A stretch of 15,946 bases of DNA. Origin: Methanomassiliicoccales archaeon UBA280. Lineage in GTDB: Archaea; Thermoplasmatota; Thermoplasmata; SG8-5. This document shows, in pieces, positions 5,722 through 12,873 of the stretch; position 1 is the first letter of the stretch, and every line of letters starts with the position of its first letter. Position numbers and translations under genes: made by a program. Location: positions 79,772-95,717 of the forward strand of contig DAKD01000027.1 in assembly GCA_002499085.1 (NCBI GenBank). Reading direction: 5' to 3'. The notes below the pieces were generated by a model, which worked only from the letters and a program-made list of their open reading frames with translations, made no database searches and had not been told where the DNA came from.

Positions 5722-6018
5722 ATGTAAACTACCAGCCCTTAAAAGGACTGGCGTTTGCAGCCGGGCTGGAAGTTTACCAAAGGGCAGTTGCATACCTGAA
5801 TCATCGAAGCTGAAGGGCTTCGATTTACTTTGCTAAAATAAGCATGGTATGCAACGGTGGATTGACGACTGCCCATGCCGATTCATCTCAGCCCTGAAGG
5901 ATGGAGGGTGGAGCAACGATACTTCGTTGCGACTGAGCCGAATCTTGATTCGGCATTAGGAGCGACAATTATTGTCGCGACTAGGCCGAGGCTCTGCCTC
6001 GGTGCTATCTCGGCATCA
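5722..6018 (+). ncRNA. Highly structured RNA of unknown family, three closed domains
   Basis: About 295 nt without a convincing reading frame, built from near-perfect complementary stems. Domain I: GTAAACT (5724-5730) plus CCAGCCC (5732-5738) pair with GGGCTGG (5763-5769) plus AGTTTAC (5771-5777), leaving one A-A mismatch. Domain II: GGGCAG (5782-5787) with CTGCCC (5869-5874); inside it TTGCATACC (5788-5796) with GGTATGCAA (5846-5854), holding two hairpins (5803-5824 and 5831-5844), and a 14-nt one-sided bulge at 5855-5868. Domain III: ATGCCGA (5875-5881) with TCGGCAT (6010-6016), enclosing four tight hairpins. The strand is chosen from the TATA box at 5697; the next gene has its own TATA box. 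I checked for RNase P, SRP and tRNA signatures and saw none. Confidence 0.7.
5910..6007 (+). repeat. Two tandem 49-nt units, each two hairpins, with compensatory changes
   Basis: Unit 1 (5910-5958) and unit 2 (5959-6007) both begin GGAGC, share a GACT linker and carry two hairpins. First hairpin: GCAACGA/TCGTTGC in unit 1, GCGACAA/TTGTCGC in unit 2. Second hairpin: CCGAATC/GATTCGG in unit 1, CCGAGGC/GCCTCGG in unit 2. The differences fall in pairs that keep base pairing, as expected if structure is selected. They form the core of domain III. Confidence 0.8.
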
Positions 6019-6026
6019 TTATATTA
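6019..6026 (+). promoter_or_regulatory. TATA box of the beta-propeller/GNAT pair
   Basis: TTATATTA lies about 40 nt ahead of the ATG at 6064; GAGG at 6052-6055 is the likely ribosome site. Confidence 0.55.
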
Positions 6027-6063
6027 AATAACAACATGAACATTCAACTATGAGGCAAGAAGA

Positions 6064-7038
6064 ATGAACATGGTCAAGGTCGGTTTCTGCCTGGTGGTTG
6101 CCGCGGCTGTGATATTTGCATGCATGCTGTTTGTCGGCAAGGAGGATGGGGCTTATCCCGAAGTCGCGAGATCGGACACGATACCGGAGGATATTGCCAA
6201 ACGGGGGCCGGAGACAGACATGCACCCACCCATACTTCATTCTGACTTGTTCGATGAACCGCAACCTATGCCCGGACCGGTGAACACTGCCGGAGCTGAG
6301 GATTCGCCATTCGTTTTCCGGGACGGAAATTCACTTTGCCTGTACTTCTTCTTCACACCGGATGTGAGGGTCCTTCCAGAGAGCCAGCTAATGGATGATG
6401 TGACGGGCGTGTGGGTGTCTGAGTGGGATGGAAACGGATGGCAGGAACCGGAAAGAGTGTGGCTCCAGGAACCTGGTAAACTCGCCCTGGACGGGGCTGT
6501 CTGCATACAGGATAACGAGATGTGGTTCGCCTCTGCAAGGGAGGGGTATGAAGGTGTGAACATGTTCACCGCGGAACTTGTCGACGGAGAATGGGAGAAC
6601 TGGGAGTATTCCGGCGACAGGCTGATGAAGGAGATCCAGATCGGCGAAGTCCACATTCGCGGGGACGACCTTTACTTCCATTCCGCGAGGCAGGGCGGAA
6701 ACGGCGATTACGATATATGGGTCACAAACAGGTCGGGCGGAACCTGGTCTGAACCGGTCAACATTGAAGCCGTTAACAGCGAGGCCATGGATGGTTATCC
6801 GTTCATAACAGAGGACGGGAACGAGATGTGGTTCACCAGAACGTATCTTGGCACGCCCGCGATATTCCGTTCGGTAAAGGTAAATGGATCGTGGTCAGAG
6901 CCGGAGCTGATTGTATCGCAATTCGCCGGCGAACCGACATTGGATACTGACGGGAATCTATATTTTGTCCACCATTATTACGAGGAAGGGGTAATGATTG
7001 AGGCAGACATCTATGTCGCATACAGAATTGAAGGGTGA
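6064..7038 (+). CDS. Membrane-anchored or secreted beta-propeller (PD40/sialidase-like) protein
   Basis: A 324-aa protein with an N-terminal hydrophobic segment (about 4-24) that acts as an export signal or anchor; IFAC at 17-20 is only a partial lipobox. The rest has repeated beta-propeller blades: NGWQEPERVW, DNEMWFASAR, DDLYFHSARQ, DIWVTNRSGGTWSEP, NEMWFTRTY, NGSWSEPELI and GNLYFVHHYY. Alternating W-S-E-P and D/N-G-x-L/M-Y/W-F motifs are typical of PD40/TolB-like and sialidase-like propellers. No sialidase catalytic set (Arg triad, Tyr/Glu) can be assigned, so a binding or scaffold role outside the membrane is more likely than hydrolysis. A GNAT gene follows 4 nt later on the same transcript. 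Confidence 0.82.
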   Translation: MNMVKVGFCLVVAAAVIFACMLFVGKEDGAYPEVARSDTIPEDIAKRGPETDMHPPILHSDLFDEPQPMPGPVNTAGAEDSPFVFRDGNSLCLYFFFTPDVRVLPESQLMDDVTGVWVSEWDGNGWQEPERVWLQEPGKLALDGAVCIQDNEMWFASAREGYEGVNMFTAELVDGEWENWEYSGDRLMKEIQIGEVHIRGDDLYFHSARQGGNGDYDIWVTNRSGGTWSEPVNIEAVNSEAMDGYPFITEDGNEMWFTRTYLGTPAIFRSVKVNGSWSEPELIVSQFAGEPTLDTDGNLYFVHHYYEEGVMIEADIYVAYRIEG

Positions 7039-7042
7039 TATC

Positions 7043-7504
7043 ATGGAATACAGAAGGGCGACTGCCGAGGATGTAGATGTGCTCGTGGAGAGAAGGATGG
7101 CCATGCGTGCAGAGAGGGAGGAGGCGCCATGCCCCATCGACCCGGAGGAATTCAGGGCGAGGACCCTGGAATATTTCCGGAGCCATGTGCCTGACGGGAG
7201 ATTCATTGCCTGGCTGGCAGTGGATGCCGGGGCGGTAGTAGCCACAAGCGGGATGTGTATCTATGACGTCCCACCCACATACGGGAACCACTCCGGAAGG
7301 GTGGCATACCTTGTGAACATGTACACGCTGCCCGAATATCGGGGGCGGGGGATTGCCGCGAGATTGCTTGAACTGCTTGTGATAGAGGCGGTCGAGAAAG
7401 GATGCGGCCGCATCACGCTCAACACATCGAAGGCTGGCAGGCCGGTGTACGAGAAATACGGGTTTGTCGATGTACCGGGCGAGATGGAGTTCTTCCCGGA
7501 TTAG
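7043..7504 (+). CDS. GNAT N-acetyltransferase
   Basis: A 153-aa single-domain GNAT. Motif A is VNMYTLPEYRGRGIAARLL with the acetyl-CoA loop RGRGIA (100-105); motif B is GRPVYEKYGFVDV. The MEYRRATAEDVD start is standard for the family and is preceded by GGTGAT overlapping the stop of the propeller gene. Upstream in-frame codons back to 6998 would overlap that gene and are rejected. The substrate is unknown. Confidence 0.9.
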   Translation: MEYRRATAEDVDVLVERRMAMRAEREEAPCPIDPEEFRARTLEYFRSHVPDGRFIAWLAVDAGAVVATSGMCIYDVPPTYGNHSGRVAYLVNMYTLPEYRGRGIAARLLELLVIEAVEKGCGRITLNTSKAGRPVYEKYGFVDVPGEMEFFPD

Positions 7505-7577
7505 ATGTGTGATTGCTGTCTACTGCGTCCTGACTGGGGAATTGAGTTCGGCAAAGTCGCATGGCCCCGATTCGTTA

Positions 7578-7647
7578 TCTCTCGTTGAAGGCTAGTAATA
7601 TACAAAGCCGTGCTATATTTAATAGAGTTAATTCTCTCGTTGAATGC
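7578..7647 (+). promoter_or_regulatory. Promoter of structured element B with a duplicated 14-base block
   Basis: TATATTTA at 7614-7621 lies about 25 nt before the GAATGC stem that opens element B, so a plus-strand transcript starting near 7641 is predicted. TCTCTCGTTGAA.GC occurs at 7578-7592 and again at 7633-7647 across the predicted start. The rest of 7505-7577 holds nothing I recognise. Confidence 0.5.
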
Positions 7648-7891
7648 ACACCGCCGTTTTCCTAGCAGTGCATTCGACCACGGCCCGGCAACAATTGCCA
7701 GTTAAATCTAGGGGCCGTATGGCTCGCAACAATCTGCCAGCAAGCGGTGAACGCCGATGCTGAATCGTTCCGAGTGCCGAAGGCCTCGGATGGAGGAAAA
7801 AGGCGTTCGCCTCGAATCGCCGGTGCGTCTTCGAGCGCGATTCGCTCAGAAGGCCGGTAATTCCACCATTCTGAAAGCAAAGAATTACCGG
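7642..7891 (+). ncRNA. Structured repeat element, copy B (candidate ncRNA)
   Basis: About 250 nt homologous in layout to 629-850. It opens with GAATGCAC/GTGCATTC (7642-7649 with 7668-7675), followed by CGGCAACAAT and an ATCTAGGGG patch. The middle holds strong hairpins: TCCGAG-T-GCC-GAA-GGC-C-TCGGA (about 7769-7791) and CGAATCGC paired with GCGATTCG (about 7813-7844). It ends in CCGGTAATTC (7854-7863) and GAATTACCGG (7882-7891) around an 18-nt loop nearly identical to copy A. It lies directly after the cdc6 stop codon in convergent orientation. A structured RNA is favoured because of its promoter; a non-autonomous mobile element remains possible. Confidence 0.6.
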
Positions 7892-7892
7892 G

Positions 7893-9140
7893 TCACATCA
7901 GCGTGCTCTGTACCTTCAGTTTGTACCCTTTCAGGGACTCCATCATCGGGTCCTTCTCGAGTATTCGCATTGTCTCCATGATGGGCACGCTGACCTGGAT
8001 CTCCCTTGTTCGGCCGCCCCTCCCGAAGCTCTTGACGCGGGCGCTCACCAGACCCATCATATCCATTTCCGAGATTAGGTCTGCGACCCTGCGTTGGGTT
8101 AGCAATGTGGTTCCGGCCTTCTTGGCCAGTTCTTTGTAGGCGCTGTAAACATCCCCTGTCATCTGCTTGTTGTTGCCGGCCTCCTCGCCGAGGAGGATGC
8201 CCATGAGAACGAGCTTTGACTGGAGCGGCAGAGTCCGGACGGCTTCGATCACGCAGTCCAGCTCGATTTTGTTTTTTGCTTTGATCACATGGTTTTCGTT
8301 GATTTCCGTCTCCCTTTCCCTTTCGGCAATCTCAGCGGCCACCCTCAGAAGGTCAAGAGCCCTCCTTGCATCGCCGTGTTCATGGGCCTCGACGGCCGCG
8401 CACAGGCTGATGACGCCGTCGCCTATCACGCCTTTCTCGAAGGCCATGTCCGCCCTCTGGACCAGTATGTCCCTCAGTTGGTCCGCGTCGTAGGGCGGGA
8501 ACACTATCTTCTCGTCGCTCAGCCTGGACCTGACTCTCGGGTCCAGGAGGTCAGTGAATTTTAGGTCGTTGGATATGCCTATCAGACTTATTTTGGCGTT
8601 TTTCAGGTCGTCGTTTATCTTGGTCAGATGGTAGAGTGTGTCGTCGCCGCTCTTGTACACGAACCTGTCAATCTCGTCCAGTACCACCACAACGATTTTG
8701 GGTTTGTCGTCCAGTTTCTCCCACAGGATGTTGTACACGCGTTCAGTGGACCAGCCGGTCGGCGGAATCCGCTCGTCGAAGTTATCTATGAAATGATTGC
8801 CTATGTTCTGCAGAACGCCGTATTGGGTGTCTACAACCTCGCAGTTTATGTAAATGTATCTCACATCCTTCAGAGGTTCGGGGAGGCTGTCTGCAGCCTT
8901 CCTTATCTCCTTCCCCAGGTACTTGGCCGTGGCCGTCTTCCCGGTACCGGTTTTGCCGAACACCAGAATGTTTGAGGGCTGATCCCCCCTCAGGGCCGAG
9001 GTGAGAATGGATGCTAGCTGGTCAATCTGCTCGTCCCTGTGGAGCAGCTTTTCCGGGATATAGGATGGCCTGAGTATGTCCCTGTCTCTCTTGAATATTG
9101 ACTTTGCCTCAAGGTAGTCCTTGAATATGTTTTCCTGCAT
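7893..9140 (-). CDS. cdc6: Orc1/Cdc6 replication initiator (AAA+ ATPase)
   Basis: A 415-aa archaeal origin-recognition and MCM-loading ATPase. Walker A is GKTGTGKT (62-69), Walker B VVVLDEIDRF (151-160), sensor 1 LIGISNDLKF (187-195) and sensor 2 GDARRALDLLR (256-266). The C-terminal region (about 300-415) is the winged-helix DNA-binding domain (YKELAKKAGTTLLTQRRVADLI and a GRGGRTREI wing). The length is normal. The ATG at 9140 has GGAGG at 9146-9150 as ribosome site. In Archaea these genes commonly lie beside the origin they recognise, so the upstream intergenic region is a natural candidate. Confidence 0.96.
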   Translation of the reverse strand: MQENIFKDYLEAKSIFKRDRDILRPSYIPEKLLHRDEQIDQLASILTSALRGDQPSNILVFGKTGTGKTATAKYLGKEIRKAADSLPEPLKDVRYIYINCEVVDTQYGVLQNIGNHFIDNFDERIPPTGWSTERVYNILWEKLDDKPKIVVVVLDEIDRFVYKSGDDTLYHLTKINDDLKNAKISLIGISNDLKFTDLLDPRVRSRLSDEKIVFPPYDADQLRDILVQRADMAFEKGVIGDGVISLCAAVEAHEHGDARRALDLLRVAAEIAERERETEINENHVIKAKNKIELDCVIEAVRTLPLQSKLVLMGILLGEEAGNNKQMTGDVYSAYKELAKKAGTTLLTQRRVADLISEMDMMGLVSARVKSFGRGGRTREIQVSVPIMETMRILEKDPMMESLKGYKLKVQSTLM

Positions 9141-9166
9141 TTCGGCCTCCCCCTCTGTGGGCCGTG

Positions 9167-9174
9167 TATTTATA
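9167..9174 (-). promoter_or_regulatory. TATA box of cdc6
   Basis: Reads TATAAATA on the minus strand. The expected start is near 9144, very close to the ATG, so the leader is minimal. Confidence 0.6.
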
Positions 9175-9353
9175 GCCGAGCGGATGCTGGCTTATCGGTT
9201 TGACCGCTCTTGCGGAGCGGGTGCCCGACCCCTTCATTTCGTGTGGAAACTAGAATGTCCCGATGGGCTAGGGGCCGAAAGCGCGGCATCATAAAAAACT
9301 TTCCTGCTTGTTGCGTTTAGAGGCGGAGGCCTAAGATATATGCAAATTAAAAT
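9175..9353. other. Intergenic region upstream of cdc6: candidate origin
   Basis: This stretch holds a hairpin CCGCTC/GAGCGG (9204-9209 with 9215-9220), a TGTGGAAAC core (9242-9250) followed by a G-rich run at 9264-9274, and an A/T-rich patch at 9290-9300 and 9335-9358. TGGAAAC followed by a G-run resembles the archaeal origin recognition box core from memory. Only one clear copy is seen, so the assignment is tentative. Confidence 0.35.
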
Positions 9354-9806
9354 TCATTTCACTTTTAACTTTTCCTTCTTCCGGATTACCATCTTCTCGT
9401 ATTTGGGATGGAGCCTCCATGCCAATTCTTCCACCCGATCCTGATTTTTTATGAACATTGCCTTGCTGTCAGTCTTTATCAGTCCTCTGAATTCCTTGAG
9501 CTGTTTATAAAACACTGCCAGATAATAGATTCCTGGTATGAGAAGGATAAAACCCATCAGTATCAGCCAGAAAGCCCAATTACCAATCAATTCATAGGCC
9601 CATTTCACGATGCCGGAGTCGCCCTCTGAATGGAGAAGGCTTAGAACGCTCAATATTACAGCCGGCAGACCGGTGACTATACCTATCAGACAGAGCCCCG
9701 GTTTGTTTTCATGAAGGAAGTTTTCAATACCTATTGAAATCACCTTTCTCTCCCGGAATACTAAATCGGATATATCCTTATTGGTGCAGGCGTAATGGCG
9801 ATGCAA
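9354..9806 (-). CDS. Two-helix membrane protein of unknown function
   Basis: A 150-aa protein with two hydrophobic segments (about 38-58, GIVTGLPAVILSVLSLL, and about 77-98, FWLILMGFILLIPGIYYLA) and a basic, charged C-terminal tail (VIRKKEKLKVK) likely facing the cytoplasm. I do not recognise a family with confidence. The start is unsettled: the first codon is TTG at 9806, compatible with a leaderless start after the TTAATTAAAT box near 9828; a GTG about 21 codons later is an alternative. Base and codon use is more A/T-rich than in cdc6, as in the divergent gcvT. Confidence 0.65.
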   Translation of the reverse strand: MHRHYACTNKDISDLVFRERKVISIGIENFLHENKPGLCLIGIVTGLPAVILSVLSLLHSEGDSGIVKWAYELIGNWAFWLILMGFILLIPGIYYLAVFYKQLKEFRGLIKTDSKAMFIKNQDRVEELAWRLHPKYEKMVIRKKEKLKVK

Positions 9807-9843
9807 AACTCATAATAACAGGATTTAATTAACCCATGATAAA

Positions 9844-10980
9844 ATGAACAGAACAGCGCTGAACGCGAAACATGCAGGAAGGGAAGGAAAATTGGTAGAC
9901 TTTCACGGATGGGAGATGCCATTGCATTACAAAACTGGCATAATGAAAGAGCATCTTGCCGTGAGGTTGTCCGTGGGTCTATTTGACGTATCCCATATGG
10001 GAGATTTTATCATAATAGACAGATCGGAATCGAAAGGATTCCAGAGCCTGCTGACCAATGACATAGTCAACATCCCGCCTGGCAAATGTGTTTATACGCA
10101 TATGCCGGATGACGATGCCAGAATCATCGATGATTTGATTGTCACCAAATTGGGGGAGGGAAAATACTTCTGCGTGCCCAACGCATCCATGATCGATACA
10201 GACGGAAAATGGATGAAAGACAACTCCGATATCGATTTGATCGATGTATCAGGGGATTTATCCTGCATAGCGGTTCAGGGTCCAAAAGCCAGGTTGCTTG
10301 CCGCAAAGCTGTTTGGAGATCAATTGAACAGTATCGGAAAGTTCGAGGCAAAGGCATTTGACTATGCATCAAAGAATTTCGTTGCGTTCTCGGTTTTGAC
10401 GAAAGACAACATCCAGAACAATAACATAGGCCTCGTATCCGGCACCGGTTACACGGGCGAAGACGGTTTCGAACTCATCATCCCGAACAGGCTTGCACCA
10501 AGCATCTGGGATGCACTACTGAGCGCAGATATAGGTTCTGAAGTGCTTCCGATAGGCCTGGGTGCAAGGGATACGCTACGCCTGGAAGCAGGCTTCCTTC
10601 TTTCAGGACAGGACTTCTCCAGGGACAGGACAACGATCGAAACCAACTGTGCATGGGTCATCAAATGGGATCATGACTTCAAAGGCAAGGCCGTCCTACA
10701 GAGAATGAAGGAGGAAAAGACCCATCAGAAAATGATAGGTATATCTCTCGAAGGGCGCGCTCCGGCAAGGAACGGCAGCTCGGTGCGCCCCGCGGAATCT
10801 CCACAGGAAGCAGTGGGGTCGGTCTCTTCAGGCAATTTCGCCCCCTCTCTGGGCAAAGGCATAGCACTAGCCTACCTGGACAGGAAGTATGCCAAACCCG
10901 GGATTAAGGTCATCCTCGACTCTCATGGGAGACAGCTCGAAGGAATCACCGTGAAAACGCCGTTCATCAGCAAGACATGA
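9844..10980 (+). CDS. gcvT: Aminomethyltransferase, glycine cleavage T-protein family
   Basis: A 378-aa folate-dependent enzyme that takes the aminomethyl group from the lipoylated H protein and releases ammonia and methylene-tetrahydrofolate (or its archaeal pterin counterpart). Family hallmarks: VDFHGWEMPLHY (18-29), GLFDVSHMGDF (45-55), the catalytic Asp region ARIIDDLIV (92-100), CIAVQGPKA, SGTGYTGEDGFEL and LRLEAG, with the C-terminal beta-barrel GSVSSGNFAPSLGKGIALAYL interrupted here by hyphen-free text only for length: it runs at about residues 327-347. The length fits GcvT. The P and H proteins are not nearby. The gene is clearly more A/T-rich (ATA, AAA, GAT codons) than the M42 and lar genes that follow, so recent acquisition is possible. 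GcvT-like dimethylglycine or sarcosine enzymes are related alternatives. Confidence 0.9.
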   Translation: MNRTALNAKHAGREGKLVDFHGWEMPLHYKTGIMKEHLAVRLSVGLFDVSHMGDFIIIDRSESKGFQSLLTNDIVNIPPGKCVYTHMPDDDARIIDDLIVTKLGEGKYFCVPNASMIDTDGKWMKDNSDIDLIDVSGDLSCIAVQGPKARLLAAKLFGDQLNSIGKFEAKAFDYASKNFVAFSVLTKDNIQNNNIGLVSGTGYTGEDGFELIIPNRLAPSIWDALLSADIGSEVLPIGLGARDTLRLEAGFLLSGQDFSRDRTTIETNCAWVIKWDHDFKGKAVLQRMKEEKTHQKMIGISLEGRAPARNGSSVRPAESPQEAVGSVSSGNFAPSLGKGIALAYLDRKYAKPGIKVILDSHGRQLEGITVKTPFISKT

Positions 10981-10985
10981 GGCGT

Positions 10986-10999
10986 GATTAATTTTAATA
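10986..10999 (+). promoter_or_regulatory. TATA box of the M42-larE-larB operon
   Basis: ATTAATTTTAATAC lies about 25-30 nt before the expected start near 11019. A strong GAGGAGAT ribosome site lies at 11023-11030. Confidence 0.5.
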
Positions 11000-11030
11000 C
11001 CCTTGAGAACATACAGCAAACCGAGGAGAT

Positions 11031-12062
11031 ATGATGGCTAGGAATCCGGAGGACGTTCTGAAGGAAGTCGTGATGCTGCCCGGCGTATCGGGTCACGAGG
11101 GTGCGGTCAGAGATTACATCCGAAAGCATGTGGGGAAACAAACCAGGGAAGATGCCATGGGCAACCTCATCTTCGAGATGGGCGGCGGTAAAGGGCCCTC
11201 GATAGCCATAGTCGCCCACATGGACGAGGTGGGCCTGATGGTCTCCAACATACTCGACGACGGGAACATCAAGTTCAAGGTGATTGGCGGCATCTACGAT
11301 CAGATGCTGGTTGCCAGGGCAGTGGAAATCCACACCGCCAAGGGAATTGTGAGGGGCGCTGTGGGCTACAACGCGCCGCACCTGAGCATAGGCAGGGACC
11401 CGAAGGACGTCCTGACATGGGACAAGTTGGTGATAGACGTCGGGACCAGGTCCAGGAAGGAAACCGAGGCTCTGGGTGTGAAGTTCCTCGACCCGGTCAT
11501 AATCAAGAAGGACTGGTTCAGGGTCAACAGGAAAATGGTCTGCTCCAGAAGCCTGGACAACAGGGTTGGAGTAACCGCTCTGCTGGGCGTGTTCGACAAT
11601 CTGAAAAATGCAAAGTTCAAGGGAAAAGTCAGCCTTATCTGGACAGTCCAGGAGGAGATAGGCCTCCGCGGGGCGAATGTCATAGCCAACACCATGAATT
11701 TTGACTATGTCATCGCTCTGGACACATACTCGACCACGGACAGCCCGGGTCTGGACAAATACTATCAGCCTGTTTATCTGGGCAAGGGCCCGGTGCTGAG
11801 AATGGTTGATGTGCGCATGATAGCCAGCCCGAAGTTCTGCGAACGCCTGACAGCCATCGCCAAGAAAGAGAAAATCCCCCTTCAGTACGGGGTCACGGGC
11901 GGCAGCACGGACGGCGCCATAATCCAGACATCCGGCGCCATAACCATGCCCATAGGCATCCCGATGAGGTACACCCACAGCGCCACGGAGATCGTTCACA
12001 TGGACGACTTCGCCAACCTAATCAGGCTGCTGACAGCGGCCGTCAAGGACATTAACAAATGA
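11031..12062 (+). CDS. M42-family dinuclear metallo-aminopeptidase (TET type)
   Basis: A 343-aa cytosolic aminopeptidase of the TET family, whose dodecamers degrade peptides from the proteasome. All expected active-site residues are visible: His63 and Asp65 in AHMDEVG, Asp176 in SLDNRVG, catalytic Glu208 and metal Glu209 in QEEIG, Asp231 in ALDT and His316/His323 in THSATEIVH. The length is typical. ATG at 11031 and 11034 are both possible; the ribosome site GAGGAGAT directly precedes the first, so the second may be used. Lys, Glu or broad specificity cannot be told from sequence. The larE start lies 4 nt after its stop, indicating one transcript. Confidence 0.93.
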   Translation: MMARNPEDVLKEVVMLPGVSGHEGAVRDYIRKHVGKQTREDAMGNLIFEMGGGKGPSIAIVAHMDEVGLMVSNILDDGNIKFKVIGGIYDQMLVARAVEIHTAKGIVRGAVGYNAPHLSIGRDPKDVLTWDKLVIDVGTRSRKETEALGVKFLDPVIIKKDWFRVNRKMVCSRSLDNRVGVTALLGVFDNLKNAKFKGKVSLIWTVQEEIGLRGANVIANTMNFDYVIALDTYSTTDSPGLDKYYQPVYLGKGPVLRMVDVRMIASPKFCERLTAIAKKEKIPLQYGVTGGSTDGAIIQTSGAITMPIGIPMRYTHSATEIVHMDDFANLIRLLTAAVKDINK

Positions 12063-12066
12063 TACG

Positions 12067-12873
12067 ATGACAAATCTCCCGGAGAAGCAGAAGAAACTCG
12101 CAGAGTCCCTGTCGGCGCTGCCCAGCTGCCTGATAGCGTTTTCGGGGGGTCTGGACAGCGTCTTTCTGGCTTTCATGGCCAAAGCCCATGTCCCTGGCAG
12201 GGTGCTGTGCGTTACTGTCTCGGACCCATCCACGCCCAGGCGGGACATCGAATCCGCGAAGGAATCGGCCGAATCTCACGGCCTTGAACATTTGGTCATC
12301 CAATCCGAGATTCAGCCCGAAGTGCTGATTAACACAAGCGAGAGATGCTACCACTGCAAATCCGCCCTGTTCACGAGGCTTGATTCCATCAGAGAGAAAG
12401 AAGGGCTGGCCGTGATTCTTGACGGCGAGAACGCATCCGATTCGGCCGACGATCGGCCAGGCTCCAGGGCTGCAAGGGAACACGGAATACTGTCCCCCTT
12501 GGCCGTGGCAGGCCTCGCAAAGAGCGACATAAGGGAATTGGCCAGAGAAGCAGGCCTGAAGATTTGGGACCGCCCCGCATCCGCCTGCCTCTGCTCCCGG
12601 GTTCCGTTCGGCACGGCAATCGACACTGGAACCCTTGGAAAAATCGACAGGACAGAGGATTTTATACGTTCCAATGGCATCGGGATGGTAAGGGCGCGCG
12701 CAGAGGGCAAAGGCATAAGGCTGGAACTGGGCCGGAAAGAGAACACCGAAGGAAACTGGGCCATGCTGAAGGCCCTCGATTCCCAAATCATGAAGTTCGG
12801 GTGGGAAAGCATTGAAATAGACCCGAACGGCTATGTTCCCGCAGGGATGAGGAAGAAAGATGACGGAAAATGA
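12067..12873 (+). CDS. larE: LarE-type ATP-dependent sulfur transferase
   Basis: A 268-aa PP-loop protein. In lactate racemase maturation LarE adenylates and sulfurates the biscarboxylated nicotinic acid mononucleotide made by LarB. The PP-loop SGGLDS lies at 26-31, a CYHC pair at 94-97 and the catalytic region ACLCSRVPFGT at 173-183. Cys174 aligns with the sacrificial cysteine of LarE; here a second cysteine follows at 176, giving CxC. Some LarE proteins carry extra cysteines that bind an iron-sulfur cluster and so avoid self-sacrifice; C94, C97, C174 and C176 might do this (inference). It is translationally close to the M42 gene and overlaps larB by 14 nt. Confidence 0.9.
   Translation: MTNLPEKQKKLAESLSALPSCLIAFSGGLDSVFLAFMAKAHVPGRVLCVTVSDPSTPRRDIESAKESAESHGLEHLVIQSEIQPEVLINTSERCYHCKSALFTRLDSIREKEGLAVILDGENASDSADDRPGSRAAREHGILSPLAVAGLAKSDIRELAREAGLKIWDRPASACLCSRVPFGTAIDTGTLGKIDRTEDFIRSNGIGMVRARAEGKGIRLELGRKENTEGNWAMLKALDSQIMKFGWESIEIDPNGYVPAGMRKKDDGK

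Noticed and set aside
5722..6018. RNase P RNA, H/ACA or tRNA-like identity for the structured RNA
   Set aside because: The RNase P conserved regions are not seen, the one-sided bulge does not form a two-sided H/ACA pocket, and no tRNA cloverleaf is present.
5722..6018. CRISPR array
   Set aside because: There are only two adjacent units with no spacers, and the repeats covary rather than being identical.
10923..11999. 358-aa frame opposite the M42 peptidase gene
   Set aside because: The plus strand encodes a complete M42 enzyme with all metal ligands; the opposite frame is a composition effect.
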